In this document: positions 35,625 through 48,200 of the stretch, piece by piece
How the letters are laid out: each line of letters opens with the position of its first letter
How positions within the stretch are numbered: the first letter of the stretch is position 1
Assembly: GCA_965644295.1 (NCBI GenBank)
Contig: CBFFRP010000312.1
Span: 33,243 to 97,242 of the forward strand
DNA from: Paraphysomonas bandaiensis
Taxonomy: Eukaryota > Chrysophyceae
Reading direction: 5' to 3'
DNA length: 64,000 bases
Program-made: the position numbers and the translations under genes
Notes under the pieces: generated by a model
What the model was told of the DNA's origin: nothing
Databases searched by the model: none
Seen by the model: only the letters and a program-made list of their open reading frames with translations

Positions 35625-37488
35625 ATGAGGAAGTATCGTCTGGTGGCTAAGAAGGGAGAGGGGACTTTCTCCGAGGTATTAAAGGCTCAGAATGTAAAGG
35701 ATGGAAGATATCATGCTATCAAATGCATGAAGAACAGATTTGAGAGTATTGTTCAAGTGAATAATCTTCGTGAAATACAAGCGTTACGTCGTCTGTCTCC
35801 TCATGAGCATATCATTTCATTAGAAGAGGTGCTCTATGATCAGCCTACTGGACGACTTGCTTTAGTTTTTGAGTTAATGGATGCTAATTTATATGAGCTC
35901 ATAAGAGGTTGTTGGCAATTTATACTGGTGTATTTGTATTGATTCTTTGCATTAGGTCGAAGGCATTACCTGAATGCCCAGCTGGTTAAAATGTACATAT
36001 GGCAATTAATGAAATCCCTTGATCACATGCACCGCAAAGGGATATTTCACAGAGTACGCCCTTCTTGTGATCGAGTGTTATATAATAACTATTATTCTAT
36101 TGTAGGATATTAAACCAGAAAACATACTGATAGAAAGCAATTCAGATGTCGGGCGAGGTTTAAAGCTGGCTGATTTTGGGTCCTGTCGCGGTATCTATTC
36201 GAAGCAACCGTACACAGAATATATATCTACCAGATGGTACCGAGCCCCAGAGTGTCTTCTCACGGATGGATACTACGGTCCTGAGATGGATCTGTGGGGT
36301 GCTGGGTGCGTCATGTTTGAGATCACGAGTCTGTACCCCCTCTTTCCAGGCAGCAATGAAGTTGATCAAATCAGCAGGATCCACAAAGTACTGGGTACAC
36401 CCAGCGGCGAACTTTTGCAAAAGTTCAAGTCGAAAGGCGCATCGCACGTTTCGTTCGATTTTCCTAAGCAGAAAGGTATCGGTATCCCGCAGCTTATTCC
36501 CCATGCTTCAGGAGACGCAATTGATCTTATCATAAAGCTTCTCAAGTGCGTTATTGTGTTTTGAACAAAGCCTTGAACTTATGACGTATATAAAGGTATG
36601 ACGCTTCGGAGAGGATTAGCGCTAGAGAGGCTATGCGGCATCCATACTTCAAGGAAGCTCGAGAGGCTGATGCGAAGAAAGCAGCTGCCCAGCAGTCCAC
36701 GGTTGTGGCTGATACTAATAGCAATACAATGTCTACGAGAGAGAATAAGCGTATTGTTAAGCAGCAGTCGAAGCACTCTGCTGATATAGGTGGGACACAA
36801 AAGATAAATGCTGTGCTGAACAAGGCGCTGCCGAGTATAGGTGCAGATGGAACTGAGCAAGCTAGCACGGTAAAGCAGGTGAGACTGCTGTGTGTATATG
36901 GCCCTGCCTTATTGCCTGTACAGACCACTTCGACCAATGTTTCTTCTGGGACGCATTATCATACCACTAGTAAACAGCCGAAACATAATTCTACGATGCC
37001 GCTCTTCAACAGTTCAGGTGCCCAGGGTGCCTCTTCGTCTGTCCACCACTCCCTTCCACCAATTGCTGGTGGGGGTATTGGCGGCACTACCAAACAGTTC
37101 CAGCAGGAGACCAACTCGACGACTAGATCTAACAGATCATTGCAACAGCCGACCTACAAACGCAAAAAAAAGTACAAATCGAGCTATGCTCAGGTATTTA
37201 CCATTACGCACAACGTCCTTTTGAACTGACCGAATATAGGACTTAAACAAGAGCAGTAAACGCACTGGCCAGACGGAGCAAGTGTTACGCACGTATGGGC
37301 TCACCGGAAAGACCCTGACGAATGCGGGATCGGATTATCGTGATTGCAAGAGTGAGGTGAAAATTGACGGTAAACCAGCAGGCACTGGGGGATCTTACAA
37401 CCACCCGGTAAGAACTTGACATGTATTTGCAATAAGCCTTACCTGTGCATTGCTTTACCAGAATCGCCACTATATTCCGAAACGATGA
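35625..37488 (+). CDS. MOK: MOK protein kinase (RCK/MAK/ICK family)
   Basis: Cilium- and flagellum-associated MAPK-like kinase. Exons join in phase: 35625 to about 35910, then about 35957-36054, 36107 to about 36545, about 36595 onward, and small C-terminal exons ending at 37488. About 510 aa. Kinase motifs: GEGTFSEV, HAIKCMKNRFESI, LREIQALRRLSPHEHIISLE, ALVFELMDANLYELI, then FHRDIKPEN (split by an intron), ADFGSCRGIYSKQPY and TEYISTRWYRAPECLLTDGY with the TEY site. Then DLWGAGCVMFEITSLYPLFP and IHKVLGTPSGELLQKF. DFGSCR..YSKQPYTEYISTRWYRAPECLLTDG is nearly the signature of MOK itself rather than MAK or ICK. The C-terminal half is Ser/Gln/Thr-rich, with the basic stretch KRKKKYKSSYAQ. All catalytic residues are intact. 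It implies a flagellated stage. Confidence 0.93.
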
Positions 37489-38445
37489 AATAGAACAACT
37501 AGAGTGATAACTGTAGATAGACCCCATTATATATCAGCAAGTGCTTATAGTATATGACATCAATTACTTACAAGTGAGTCAGATTTGACTTGAAAGTTGC
37601 TCAGTTCCACTATAGTATTGCATTCACATCTTCGTCAGATATTCCCCGCAATGCGGAAACGATTGCGAATATGTTTTACTGGACGAATTATAATGTGTAA
37701 AATACTTCAGTGTAGTTTAGTCCATATTTTTCTTGAGACACCAGCAGTGGTGTACGAATTTGAATGCTCATGGTCATTATAGTGACATAATGAATGCGGG
37801 AATGGCATCCACTACTAATTACAGCACTAATTATTGAAATCGGGACAGCAAATTACAATTGACTACAGCTTGCTTCAATTAATTGACTTTGCACTGGCAA
37901 GTTATCACACTACACGATACGTGCGTATTATATTAGTTGTCACAAGTAATCATAAGCCAGGGCCTGGTAACCATTAATGGCACATTAATGGTAGTCCAGC
38001 TCCCGGCAATTATAATGGTATTAATGAAAAATGTCCCGGCAATTATAATGGCAAATGTACTGTCATAAGCAGTACAAACTACATGTAGCTGGTTAAAGGC
38101 TCAAAATTCAAAATTACTATAGGAACATTAACATGCGTTGATTATATGAAACTGCGAGACGGATTCTACTATTTGCCGGGCTGCTTGAAAAAAGATTATT
38201 TAACGACGTCTACCAGAAAGTCATACAACTGCGGAAGTAGATTTCAATCATTCACGATTGTGAATAATCATTTTCAACATCAATATATATATTATATATA
38301 TTATATATATATAGTTTTCAGTTTTCATACAAATAATAACGATAATGACTGCAGTTATGCAGTTGTTGCGTGCATGTTGTTATAATCCATTTGACTGCTT
38401 TATCAGCCTTTATCTATATAATAATTCAGTTAATTGATCAACAAT
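37489..38445. other. AT-rich intergenic region with short direct repeats
   Basis: About 950 bp. It contains two copies of TCCCGGCAATTATAATGG (38001-38018 and 38034-38051, 33 bp apart) and a doubled ATTAATGG just upstream. A related CAATTATAATGGCA also occurs near 28278. No gene supported. Confidence 0.45.
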
Positions 38446-38754
38446 ATGAGCGATAAGTCTACTGTACCAGAAGTCACTGCACGAGTGTTCGTCGATGCAT
38501 GTTTACCTAAGATGGTATCAGCAGCAGGTGGGACTCCTCATTTGTAATGAATGAGATTCTTGGAATGTGTGTCAGTAGAATTACAGGAGAAAGATGAACA
38601 CCTGTTCGACCTCAACGACGTTTGTACATACGAACACATTACAAGGCACCCAATTGTCAAGCGTCATCTGGACGACAATGCTGCTATTACTCATAACGCT
38701 GCTTCTAAAAAAGCAGCAAACTTACCAGGACTAATGTACTACTTGGGTATATAG
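38446..38754 (+). CDS. Small two-exon protein, unidentified
   Basis: Exon 1 38446-38527, a 48-bp GT..AG intron (38528-38575), exon 2 38576-38754. The splice keeps phase and gives 86 aa. It begins MSDKSTVPEVTARVFVDACL, passes through VELQEKDEHLFDLNDVCTYE, and ends LPGLMYYLGI. The intron size is exactly that of the other genes here, which is the main reason to believe the model. The helix-loop-helix order (ARVFVDACL..MVSAAVELQ, then DLNDVCTYEHI) faintly resembles the second half of a histone fold, as in NF-YC/CHRAC-type subunits. The first helix would be missing and the match is weak. Unspliced, only 38551-38754 is open, with an implausible start. Function unknown. Confidence 0.5.
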
Positions 38755-39946
38755 TTTAGTATCAATTAAATAGAATTCATATTGAAAGTCTTATTATTAA
38801 CAATAGGCGTTAAAAAACTGCACAAACTTGGTAGCTAGATGAATGCTAGACAAACTAGTTAGACTTCTACCTGTAATTAATCAGTACACACTTTTTTTAT
38901 CCTACTATTTAACGCTACGGAAGCTGCTTGTGCGTCGCCGCAAGCACCAAGGTGCAATCACTTCCGCTCTGAGTTCTTAAGGTGACCATCCCGGGTGCTT
39001 GACTTCAGCAGGCAGCCCAATACCCCGGTTATTACCCATCAGGTGGGCCCATTCCCGGATGCCTATTTATTCGTCAGGGCCCAAAGACGTCTACACAAGT
39101 GACACTTATTAATGTCCCTTGTACCACACAAGCATTCGGCTATGAGTGGGCAGAACAATATCTGCTGACTATGTTTGCGGCTCACTTCAGTTTCCCAGAG
39201 AGAATCTCCCCCAGAACACCACGAAAAGGTGCGAGTCCGACTTTGTTGAAGGAAATAGAATTCAAATAATTGAAAAAGCATGTAATAATCGCAATTATAA
39301 TTGACGGCAGCCTGCGTCTGACAATTAATTATTACATGGCCCTGAATTACAGATATATAATTACGCAACATAGTTTGATTCCTGCTGCATACGTTACGCT
39401 TTTACAAGTGATTTAATCCGTAGCGGTTAGGAGTTACTTATTAATTATTGATAATCTACAAGCAAACTGTCAATGTTGTGAGATAGATAACTTTTGCAAC
39501 AGTATTAGTACGATTCGGAGTAACAATACTGGTACAATATATTGCTCCCTATTCGCTACCCCTTGTCCAGCGATATAACTTAGAGAGGTGAGAATAAATC
39601 AACATCAACAACCTCTGTATAGTGATGATCCGCTACAGCCAGAATAACCACTAAACTACTGCTACGTATTTTGAGAAAGTCAAGGTTGGTGAGACTGAGA
39701 ATTTAATTTCTACATTTGTAATCGGAGTACTCTCTAATCTCTAATATACATATTATTCTGCAGAAGCCGATTATTATGCACCAAACATACTGTAGAGAAA
39801 AATATTCTTTGCTTACTACTAAAGAGATTATTATAGATGTCATCAATATCAAAACCAAGAGAAATCACTTAATGAGAGACCACCTGTCAAGCTAAGAAGC
39901 GCTTTGAAGCTAATAACTTAAAGACCAGTGAAGGACATAGGTGTGA
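38755..39946. other. Intergenic region including a GC-richer island with hairpins
   Basis: Mostly AT-rich, but 38930-39260 is distinctly richer in GC and contains inverted repeats. CATCCCGGG at 38987-38995 can pair with CCCGGATG at 39054-39061, enclosing TGCT..AGCA and CCCA..TGGG stems. GCACCAAGGTGC lies just upstream. It may be a structured RNA gene or remnant of a mobile element. No known RNA family was recognised. Confidence 0.3.
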
Positions 39947-42350
39947 CTATATGTCTTGATACAAGTTGATCACACCATCAACTCCACCAGAAATCAACCA
40001 CGGTTGCCGGGGGTGGAAGGCAATTGACTGTACACCTAATCCTCCTTTGACACCATGACCACGCAGAACTTTGAGAGGCACGATGAGAGGATTGCGCATT
40101 AAGTCACTACAAAATAGAAAATAGTTACAAATACATATTACACTTTAGGCAAGTCACGGACCTGTACACAGTAGAATGAAACACGTGAATCGAGCCGTCA
40201 TCGGAAGCAGAAGCCATCAATGGATACTTTCTAAATTAAAGTTGTTACATATGCGTTTGTTGAAAGTCACAATTCACGTCACCTGTGGTAAGATAACGCT
40301 CTGATCGCTTTTTCATGAAACTTCAGAGTTTTATAAGGAGTCGACGACAGATCTAAATCAAACCAAACCACCCGACGATCATAACTTCCAATAATCACGT
40401 GATCACCGGAATGATGGATATCCATCGATGAAATCCACTTACAACCAGACAGCAGACGTTTGACTAGACGCTGCTGTAACAAATCGAAGACTTTGACATG
40501 CTGCTGTGTTGCAACAAATAAGAATGGTCTAGACGGATGAAACTGTACAGACTGAACATTGCCAGGAGACTTCTTTTTGAAAGGGAACTGACTGCTGGCT
40601 TTAGATACCTACGAAAGGAGTGAAAACATGCAAAGACAACTACGTATAGCCGAACCTGGTGGACTGACACTGACATGGAACCGGCAGTTGGGACTAACGC
40701 CACAATATAATCACCTCTGAAGTGCCATGCAATATGCGTCACAGGCCCGCTTAATTTTAGCATCACTCGCAGCCCAGCCCGAAATTGGGAAGAATTCTTT
40801 CTCTTTTTATCAGCGTCATCTTCATCTCCGAGCGAAAACCACAAATTAGATTCCGATGATGGCGCGCTAGCATCCTCAGCTTCACTGTCTTCTCCGTCTG
40901 AAGATTCCACCTCCGCAACACTATCGCTTCCCTTACTCTCAGCAGTACTCAAAAATGAGTCACAAACGTCACAGCTGTCTTTGTCACCAGTTCCTGTAGC
41001 AATAAGTACAACTCTACTTCCTGTTGCAGCAGCAACAACGTGATTCTCAGCAACAGGATTCCATGCCACACAGACAACAGGCTCGTCAACTTTCCAAATT
41101 TGTCTACACAAAGACGTATCCAACTCCCATAAACGAATAGTACCGTCATCAGACCCAGATACCATGTACTGACCATCCGGGGATACAGCAATACACCTGA
41201 CGCTCTTGGTATGCCCGATAAACTGAAGACAGAGTTTGTTGGGAAAAGGTTTGAGCTCTCTGGGTTTCGGTAGACGTGGAACCAGTGATTCCGGGTCAAT
41301 ATTTAACCTCCTCTTTAACTTTCGAGGACACAAGTAGAGATCTAAGCACCTCTCGAATCGTTCCTTTATGAAGTTATCATAACCAGGAACGTGCCTCAAC
41401 GTAGTGTATTTCTTTGGAATGAAATTGTTAGGACGCTCAGACGGATCCATTTCCTCCCAGGCTTTCTGTTCCTCGGCACTGAGCAGATATTCAGCCGGAG
41501 GGTTATAAGATTCTGCATGCCCGGGAAGTGCGACTTTTGGCGCAGGTAAATGGAACCTGTTTCGTTTGCTCTCTGCGAGAACATCATCCTCAGTGTCATT
41601 CCAGATCATACTGAGAGGGGGACGGGCAGCCTTCTGGGCGTCTAGGTCTTTTTTGAAAACGTATCTACCTTCTTTAATCGCTTTTGCAATTTTCATGACA
41701 CGCATTTTCTCCCACTTGCTCGACACAAATCTTCTCTTCGGTTCTGGCGCTGCCATAATCGGCATCTCCTCAATAACACTTGACACGTAATCCACATAGT
41801 CAGGAGTATCGTTGTGCTCTGGGTGTGCAATGGCACCAGATTGCAACCGACGAATTATTTCAAAATCTCTTTCAGACAGTACTATGTGCTTATCATTGTA
41901 CATGTCATATACAGTACGACTAGAATCTGGGTCGTCCTTGTTCGCTATTGCATTGTCCAGTCTATCTCTACCAACTTGTTTCGCTAGTTTCTCTCCAGCT
42001 ATATTATAACCAATGTGGTCGTAAGCATCATACCAGTGCAAAGGAACTCTTCCAATCGTATTCCCATCAGCATCCTCATCATCTGATGACAGATCATCTA
42101 GATGTAGAGCTTGCTGTAGTTTTTGTATGGATGTATTGGCCGCTTGGTTGCCTCTAGTGACCTGCTTCCCATCAACCCACGAGCGGTTCGACCTTTCAGC
42201 TTGTTGTACTACAGATACATCTATATCCTCTTCACTTTCATACTCAGCTTGTTGAGCAATGAGCTCCTCCTCATCAGAGCTTCCCTGATCCTCAAACTCC
42301 ACTTCACTCTCTGATGAGCCATCGAAACTATCTTCTGACTGTGAATCCAT
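39947..42350 (-). CDS. BOP1: BOP1/ERB1 ribosome biogenesis WD-repeat protein
   Basis: Nucleolar protein of the PeBoW complex (with PES1/Nop7 and WDR12/Ytm1) required for 27S rRNA processing and 60S subunit maturation. An acidic N-terminus precedes the BOP1NT domain: RVPLHWYDAYDHIGYNIAGE, LSERDFEIIRRLQSGAIAHP, FVSSKWEKMRVMKIAKAIKE, AEYLLSAEEQKAWEEMDPSE, NNFIPKKYTTLRHVPGYDNF, IKERFERCLDLYLCPRKLKR and then DPESLVPRLPKPRELKPFP. WD repeats follow, such as GHTKSVRCIAVSPDGQYMVS and DDGTIRLWELDT. Three introns near 40657-40612, 40280-40233 and 40163-40111 add the last repeats, ending GVDGVINLYQDI with the stop at 39949-39947. About 750 aa, normal for the family. Start: 42350 has a good AAAATGG context; an in-frame ATG at 42359 is the alternative. 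Confidence 0.96.
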
Positions 42351-44410
42351 TTTACACACTATATGAATAGTAAGTCAATGAGTTTGCTGAATACTATTAA
42401 CGACACAAGCGTACTGCTGCTCAGCCACGAACTGCCCTCTCAAGTCACTTAACGAGAAGTATTTTAGTAAGTGGTGCACAACAATGGCTGCCATTCATCG
42501 TCCACACAAGATGGTTTTTTATACAATACTATTATTGAGAAAATACCATAAAAATAGGGAATTTTATAATATTATACCCTGCAAAATCCGTATTACTTTG
42601 CGTACTGCTGTATCTGTATACATGCCACTTGCATGCCATCTATGCATAGAAAGCATCATCATGCTCATCATATCAACAGAGGAGGATCTATAAAGATATT
42701 ATCATAATCATGCGATAAGTATCACAAGTAACATTCGACGTAGCAGTATTGTAGGTGAATAGATTTGTATATGTGTTTTTGCAACTATTGTTGTTTAGGT
42801 TGCTGTATTTGCAGCACATAGTTCGGCTTTGAGGATATGCTCCTACCCTATCAATCTAAATCTACATGAAGTATGAGCCTAGTATTCAAGTATAATCAAG
42901 TGTAACTCTACTGTACTACTTGTGAATAAATTACATGTATTCAAGAAAGAGTACCACAGTCCTCATCATTTGGCGACGCGATCAATGAAACGAGGAATAT
43001 GCCTAAAAATTAGCATATAGTATAGTTTCGTTGTTTACTACTTCTATTTACAAAACTTCAATGACCATCAACCCTACTCAGTCAAGAGCTACCTCGAGCG
43101 ATACAACTCTGATAAGTAGTTTTTCTTCGTTTAAATTGATTTAAGTAAGAATTTAAGCACTCTCTATAAGAACAAAGCCTTACAGTTCAATGATACAGTA
43201 AACCAGTCCAAGATGTTTCTAAAGTAGTCAGAAGCTATATCTGCTACCTCTGCGAACATTCCGTAGACGTTTGATTGAAAGTGTTGTGCTTTGTTATTAC
43301 GTGTACTATCTTTCTGAGCGTAGGGTTTCTCAATTATGTACTTAATTTTACAAATGAAAACCTTAAATTGTTTATAGAACATGAATTTATAAGTTAAGAA
43401 GTATACATGAATTATTGAATCGTTATACATCGATCTTTGACCAAGTAACAAACACTTTACGCTTAAACATTAATCATATAAGCAGCTATATGTGGTTATG
43501 AAAGTCTTGTGAGCTAGAAAAAAATATCGCACAGCTGTGATCAACAAGACTCTGACTTGATGGCGCTCTTTCCACCGATTTACACCGTAGTTTATATATG
43601 GTGCATAATAGTGTCATTGGTAAAATAAAAAAGTGCATTGTTGTACTACTATTTATTTCGGACATTGTGTCACACAGAAGCATTAGTAATGGTACACAAT
43701 ACACAATATATTCTGTATACTAATTGCGGAGTAGTTGAATTGGGCTGGGCGTGGTAAACAAACGTTTTGATGAGCTGAGGAGTATATAGTATATAGTATA
43801 TAATTACTCCTCTCAAATGATTGATGCCTCTATGTACTCTTTCATTTTAACGGATAATGAGCACATGAGCACTGACATGCTTTCAAAGGGTATAGCCAAG
43901 CCAGTAGTATAGTCAACGTATAGTGTATAACAAATTAACAAATGTATGTAGCCTTAAAGCATTGGTTACAGGGTATACGGGTATAGGATATAAGTGTAAC
44001 AACAAAACGTTACAAGTAGCTGGCTATGTAAGTACGTCACATTACGTTGAGTATTTTGATTTTCAAACTAGCAACAGTACATACGCCGTATTGCTTAGTA
44101 CCGTTTGTTGATTTATGCAGATATGGGCCACACTTCCTCAGTCGCGGTGCCAGAATACTTCTCTACCTACAGCAAGTATCAAGATGCAAGTTTCCTGATT
44201 CCGTGAACAATATTAGGTGAATTTCTTCAGAAATACACGATATGGAATAGTTCATTTCTTAAATAAACTCAGTAGGTACTCGTATGTTCTTGATGTTAGT
44301 ATGGAGCAAAATAGTGTAAAACATCGTAGAATTCGTTAACGCTTATTTACGATTAGGTTTTGTGCATGGAAGACGACAACTAGAAAGTGCATCAAAGCAG
44401 TGTTAACACC
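42351..44410. other. Two-kilobase AT-rich gap
   Basis: Between the BOP1 start and the small membrane-protein gene. Several short open frames (for example 42484-42693, 43164-43451) are AT-rich and unsupported. A TATAG-type repeat occurs at 43783-43803. I see no convincing gene. Confidence 0.5.
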
Positions 44411-44734
44411 TTACTCCTCCTCTTCTTCATTTTCTGTGGTCGTCTCTTCCATCAAATTGCCAAAGAGACCGAAATTTATATCGGGTCGGCCCATTCGGGT
44501 GTAGTCATGTTTCAAGTCTGACTGAACTGAGAAAAATATCAGACCCATGGGAATAAATAGAAATATCGTGTGCTGAAGCAGTTGCATTGGGGTGAGGGAA
44601 TAATTCCTGTATGTCGACTCTCTGATGCCCGTGAATTCCTCCACCCGTGCATTCTTCGTCAGCCAGCCAAATCCTCTCCTGCACTGCGTAAACGCCCCTT
44701 TATTACAGCGCTTCACAAACGATGTGAATGCCAT
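44411..44734 (-). CDS. Small single-pass membrane protein, possibly mitochondrial
   Basis: Single-exon gene of 107 aa. The N-terminus is rich in basic and aromatic residues (MAFTSFVKRCNKGAFTQCRR), as in mitochondrial proteins. One hydrophobic helix lies near residues 51-67 (LLQHTIFLFIPMGLIFFSV). The tail ends in a poly-Glu run. Size, topology and the RESTYRNYSLTP stretch before the helix are reminiscent of small accessory subunits of respiratory complex I, such as the NDUFB4 type. The similarity is too weak to assign. The poly-Glu tail is unusual. Confidence 0.5.
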   Translation of the reverse strand: MAFTSFVKRCNKGAFTQCRRGFGWLTKNARVEEFTGIRESTYRNYSLTPMQLLQHTIFLFIPMGLIFFSVQSDLKHDYTRMGRPDINFGLFGNLMEETTTENEEEEE

Positions 44735-45247
44735 GATCCTTAATTTATATCAGGTCAAATTATTACAATGTTTGTATTTACTTATAATGTAAGTGACAGC
44801 GCGTGTAGCAACTCACTGTGCAAAATACATACATACATAGAAACGTAATGGTGAGATATAGTGCACAAGTCTATGTGGTGCTGTACATGTATACTTGTTG
44901 TACTACAGATATACCGAGCGTATTTGCTTGGAATACAGTGATATCTACAGACAGCAGCAGAAAATGATCATGTTGAACATTCGATGCCAACGACAAAATA
45001 CACTTCACACTTCGCTCTGTCATTGACGTATGAAGATCCATATGCTAACATATAGAAAAAACATGAATTCTCTCTTGTATGAGGTGCGCGAATCTCATTC
45101 TTCGTCTCTCACTTCAAAAATGAAATCTGAAAGTAGTATCGAGTCGTACTATAAGACTTCTATAGAGGTATAGTGACAGTCTATTGGAAGCAGTGGACAG
45201 TAACATCTACAGGACAGTCTAGTTGATCTGACACTCTTGTAAAGGTC
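44735..45247. promoter_or_regulatory. Divergent promoter region
   Basis: About 510 bp between divergent starts. It has ACATACATACATAG near 44827 and CTGTACATG at 44881, resembling the other 5' flanks in the window. No gene seen. Confidence 0.3.
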
Positions 45248-48200
45248 ATGTCTCAAGTAACTCTCACAAGGGAACATTCTTGCTTCCCTCAACATAAAAC
45301 TGAGCTCAATGTTCTCAGTAAAAGGTCTGTCAGTGATACAGTCAAGTCTGTGCAGACCACACAACAGAGTGATATGCGACAACAGCTGACAAAGCGAGCG
45401 CGTGTCGATATTGATAATGGTAAAGCAAATACTCACTAGCGATGTGTAATATATACACAGTGCAAAATATTATCGAGAAAGTGCGACGTGATTTTCATGT
45501 GAACTGCACTGCGAATGATAAATTACGAAAGCTTATCAATCAGAAGGTGTTCCTATCGCATCAGCATTCCACTTTAATTATATATATTTCAGAAACAACT
45601 TCTACACGCGTACCTGAAGAAGACGGGTGAATGCTGTTCACATTTAGGTAGTGTGGGTGCTCAGGTATCTGTATACGAGCACAAGTTTGCTGATCTTGTC
45701 AAATGTACCACATCTTTCGAGAAATCCATTGAAGAATTATGCGAATCACGATTGTCTGCGCGACGACGCAAATTTCAAAGCGGTAAGTGTGTAGTAGAGA
45801 TTTTGGATAATTGATGTCTTAAGATTTGTAAACTAATGTAGCGTCTGATATTGAGCATAAAATGTCATCCGATCTCAAGCAGGCTAGATCGCTGTATGAT
45901 TTCATATACAATATATTCGAACGAGTTAGAAAAGTGAAATGTAACATCGAATATAAACTCAATGATCTGCAAGAAAAGCGTGAGAAGCTCACCTCATGCG
46001 TGTCTGACATTGCTGAGGAAATTCAGGTAAATGAGTTCATTATGATGTTCTGCTTAATCCACATTTTCAGGTGGTCAATCAACGGAACCAAAAACTTCGT
46101 GAAAATGTTCGGCAGCATAAAGACAATGTTGATGTGGCAGAACAAGGCATGTATGATATATGTGGTGCACTTTGTGTTTAACTTTATAGCATAGACATGA
46201 ATGTGCAAGAACATAAGAAAGGGGATATACTAGCTGAGATCGATAACGCCAACTTCTTGTTGACACGATTGAAGAATGATATTCAAACCCAAAAACAAAT
46301 TGTTGCCGAGACACATTGCAGTTGGGACAAAAAAATACAGGATTTAAAAGTCGAAGTATGTAGTCCTATATATGTGTGGCCTATAATTGACGGAAGCTGT
46401 AGATTGATACGCTTACCTCATCTCTAAACGAACACAAAAAAGTTTTGGAAGAAACAGTTACGTTCGTTGAGGAAAAAGAGAAAGCCATTGATATATTGAA
46501 ATCCGAAAAAGGTCGTGTATTTAATTGGTTGATTTCCATGAATATGACGTGTCAGCAGAGGAAGTCCTGTCACAGAGAGCGGATGTCAGTACACGTCTCA
46601 AGGCGGCATCCGAAAGCCTCGTCAATGTGGAATCTGACCTATCGTGTGCAGTTAAAGAGAGGGATGATTTGCATGAAAAAATAAAAGTTGCAGATTCAGA
46701 GTTAGATCTTGCGAGTAAGGCCATAGAAACCGCTGAAAAAGGTCCAGATTTTGCGAAACATTTGTATATGTGTGTTTTTTAAAGCCGTCTGACAGATCTT
46801 TATTCGCGAATGGAATCAGTCCGAGATGTTTCTCACACATATTATGAACTCAAAAAAGAGGAGCAAGCATTGGAGTGTCAAATTCAGGAGGTAATTTCGA
46901 ATACTAGCTGATGTCCCCCAACAATACCAGTTGAGTAATGATTTTGCTAGATCGAACTGGCGGCTGCTGTGGTACTTCAAGAATATGAAGTTTCCGCGTG
47001 CGATTGCGATAGAAATCTACTTGAAGCTGTCTCAGAGTTAAACTCACAAGAGTTGAAGGTAGTAGACTAGTATGTAAGTTTGTGATGGTGTGACATACGA
47101 ATATACAAGATTGAAGCTCTGAAAGAAGATTTAAGCTGTCTTTCTGAGCGACATGCTGAAGTCTGTACCAAAAAGGACCTAATCATGGCTGAAATAATAT
47201 CGTTGGAGGTGTGATACTTGTTTCTTTATCGCAATTATGTGTTTATTCTTGCATGCAGAGGGAAATTGAGACTCTAAGAAAGCGAAAGGTTTCATTAAGT
47301 TCCAGAGAGTATTCGATTAATTTATTTTATTTCAGGAAGAAACTGATGCATCTATGAACAGTCTAAGAGCATCCGTGAGATAATTTATATCGCTATATTA
47401 TTCTGTAATTTATTTCCTAGATGGATGAAATAAAGGATCACTCGCGGTATTCACTGGATGTGCTGTCGAAGTCCTATGACGAAAACGCCCAAGTACACAT
47501 CACGTATTCGTATCGCTTATAACACTCTCGCAGAGTATTGAAACGCTTGGAAATGAACTTGCAGTTATTCGTAATGAAATTACTTTGTTGGATTCATCGT
47601 TTGGAATGCTGTCACAATTTATTCCTGACCAAAAATGCTTGTCAGTTATACATGTAAGCTGGTGCAATGGAATATATTTATTTGACTTGAGCTTTCAACA
47701 CGATAAACCTAGGAGCGCGTTAACAAAGAATATGCATTGTGGGTGCAAAGTAGTCAGGCAGCCCATGACAAAGAGCTTTCTGAAATGGAGTCACAAACTG
47801 CAAAGTTGTTCGGAGGGTCAGCTCTACTCTTTCCTGATATCGTAATCTCAAGATCTCATGAGCTCTCGCAATTGGTGAGTAATATCGGAATTACGATTTA
47901 AAATGACTAGCTGAGGTATCAGAAAGGGACTCTGGTAACTCTTAAGAAACAGAAGGAACAGGAAAGTTTAGGAACCTTAGTTTCACATATTCAGGTGAGT
48001 ATAGACACAAAAAACGGCTTGGGGATGAAGAAAGGAGAAAAAAAGGATCTTCCCGTCGTAGAAACATCTTCACAGCTATCGCCAGGAATTGATCTTTCGC
48101 CAGTTGAGGTCAGATCCACTCGAAAGAGCTTGTCATCTCGAAAAGCTAAGACGTTTAATCCTCGACGTGCCAAGGCACAATCCTCGAAATCAGTCGTAAA

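Noticed and set aside
39063-39371. Minus-strand 102-codon frame as a gene
   Set aside because: Only the GC-richer half looks coding and no convincing start or partner exon was found. Reported instead as an unexplained island.
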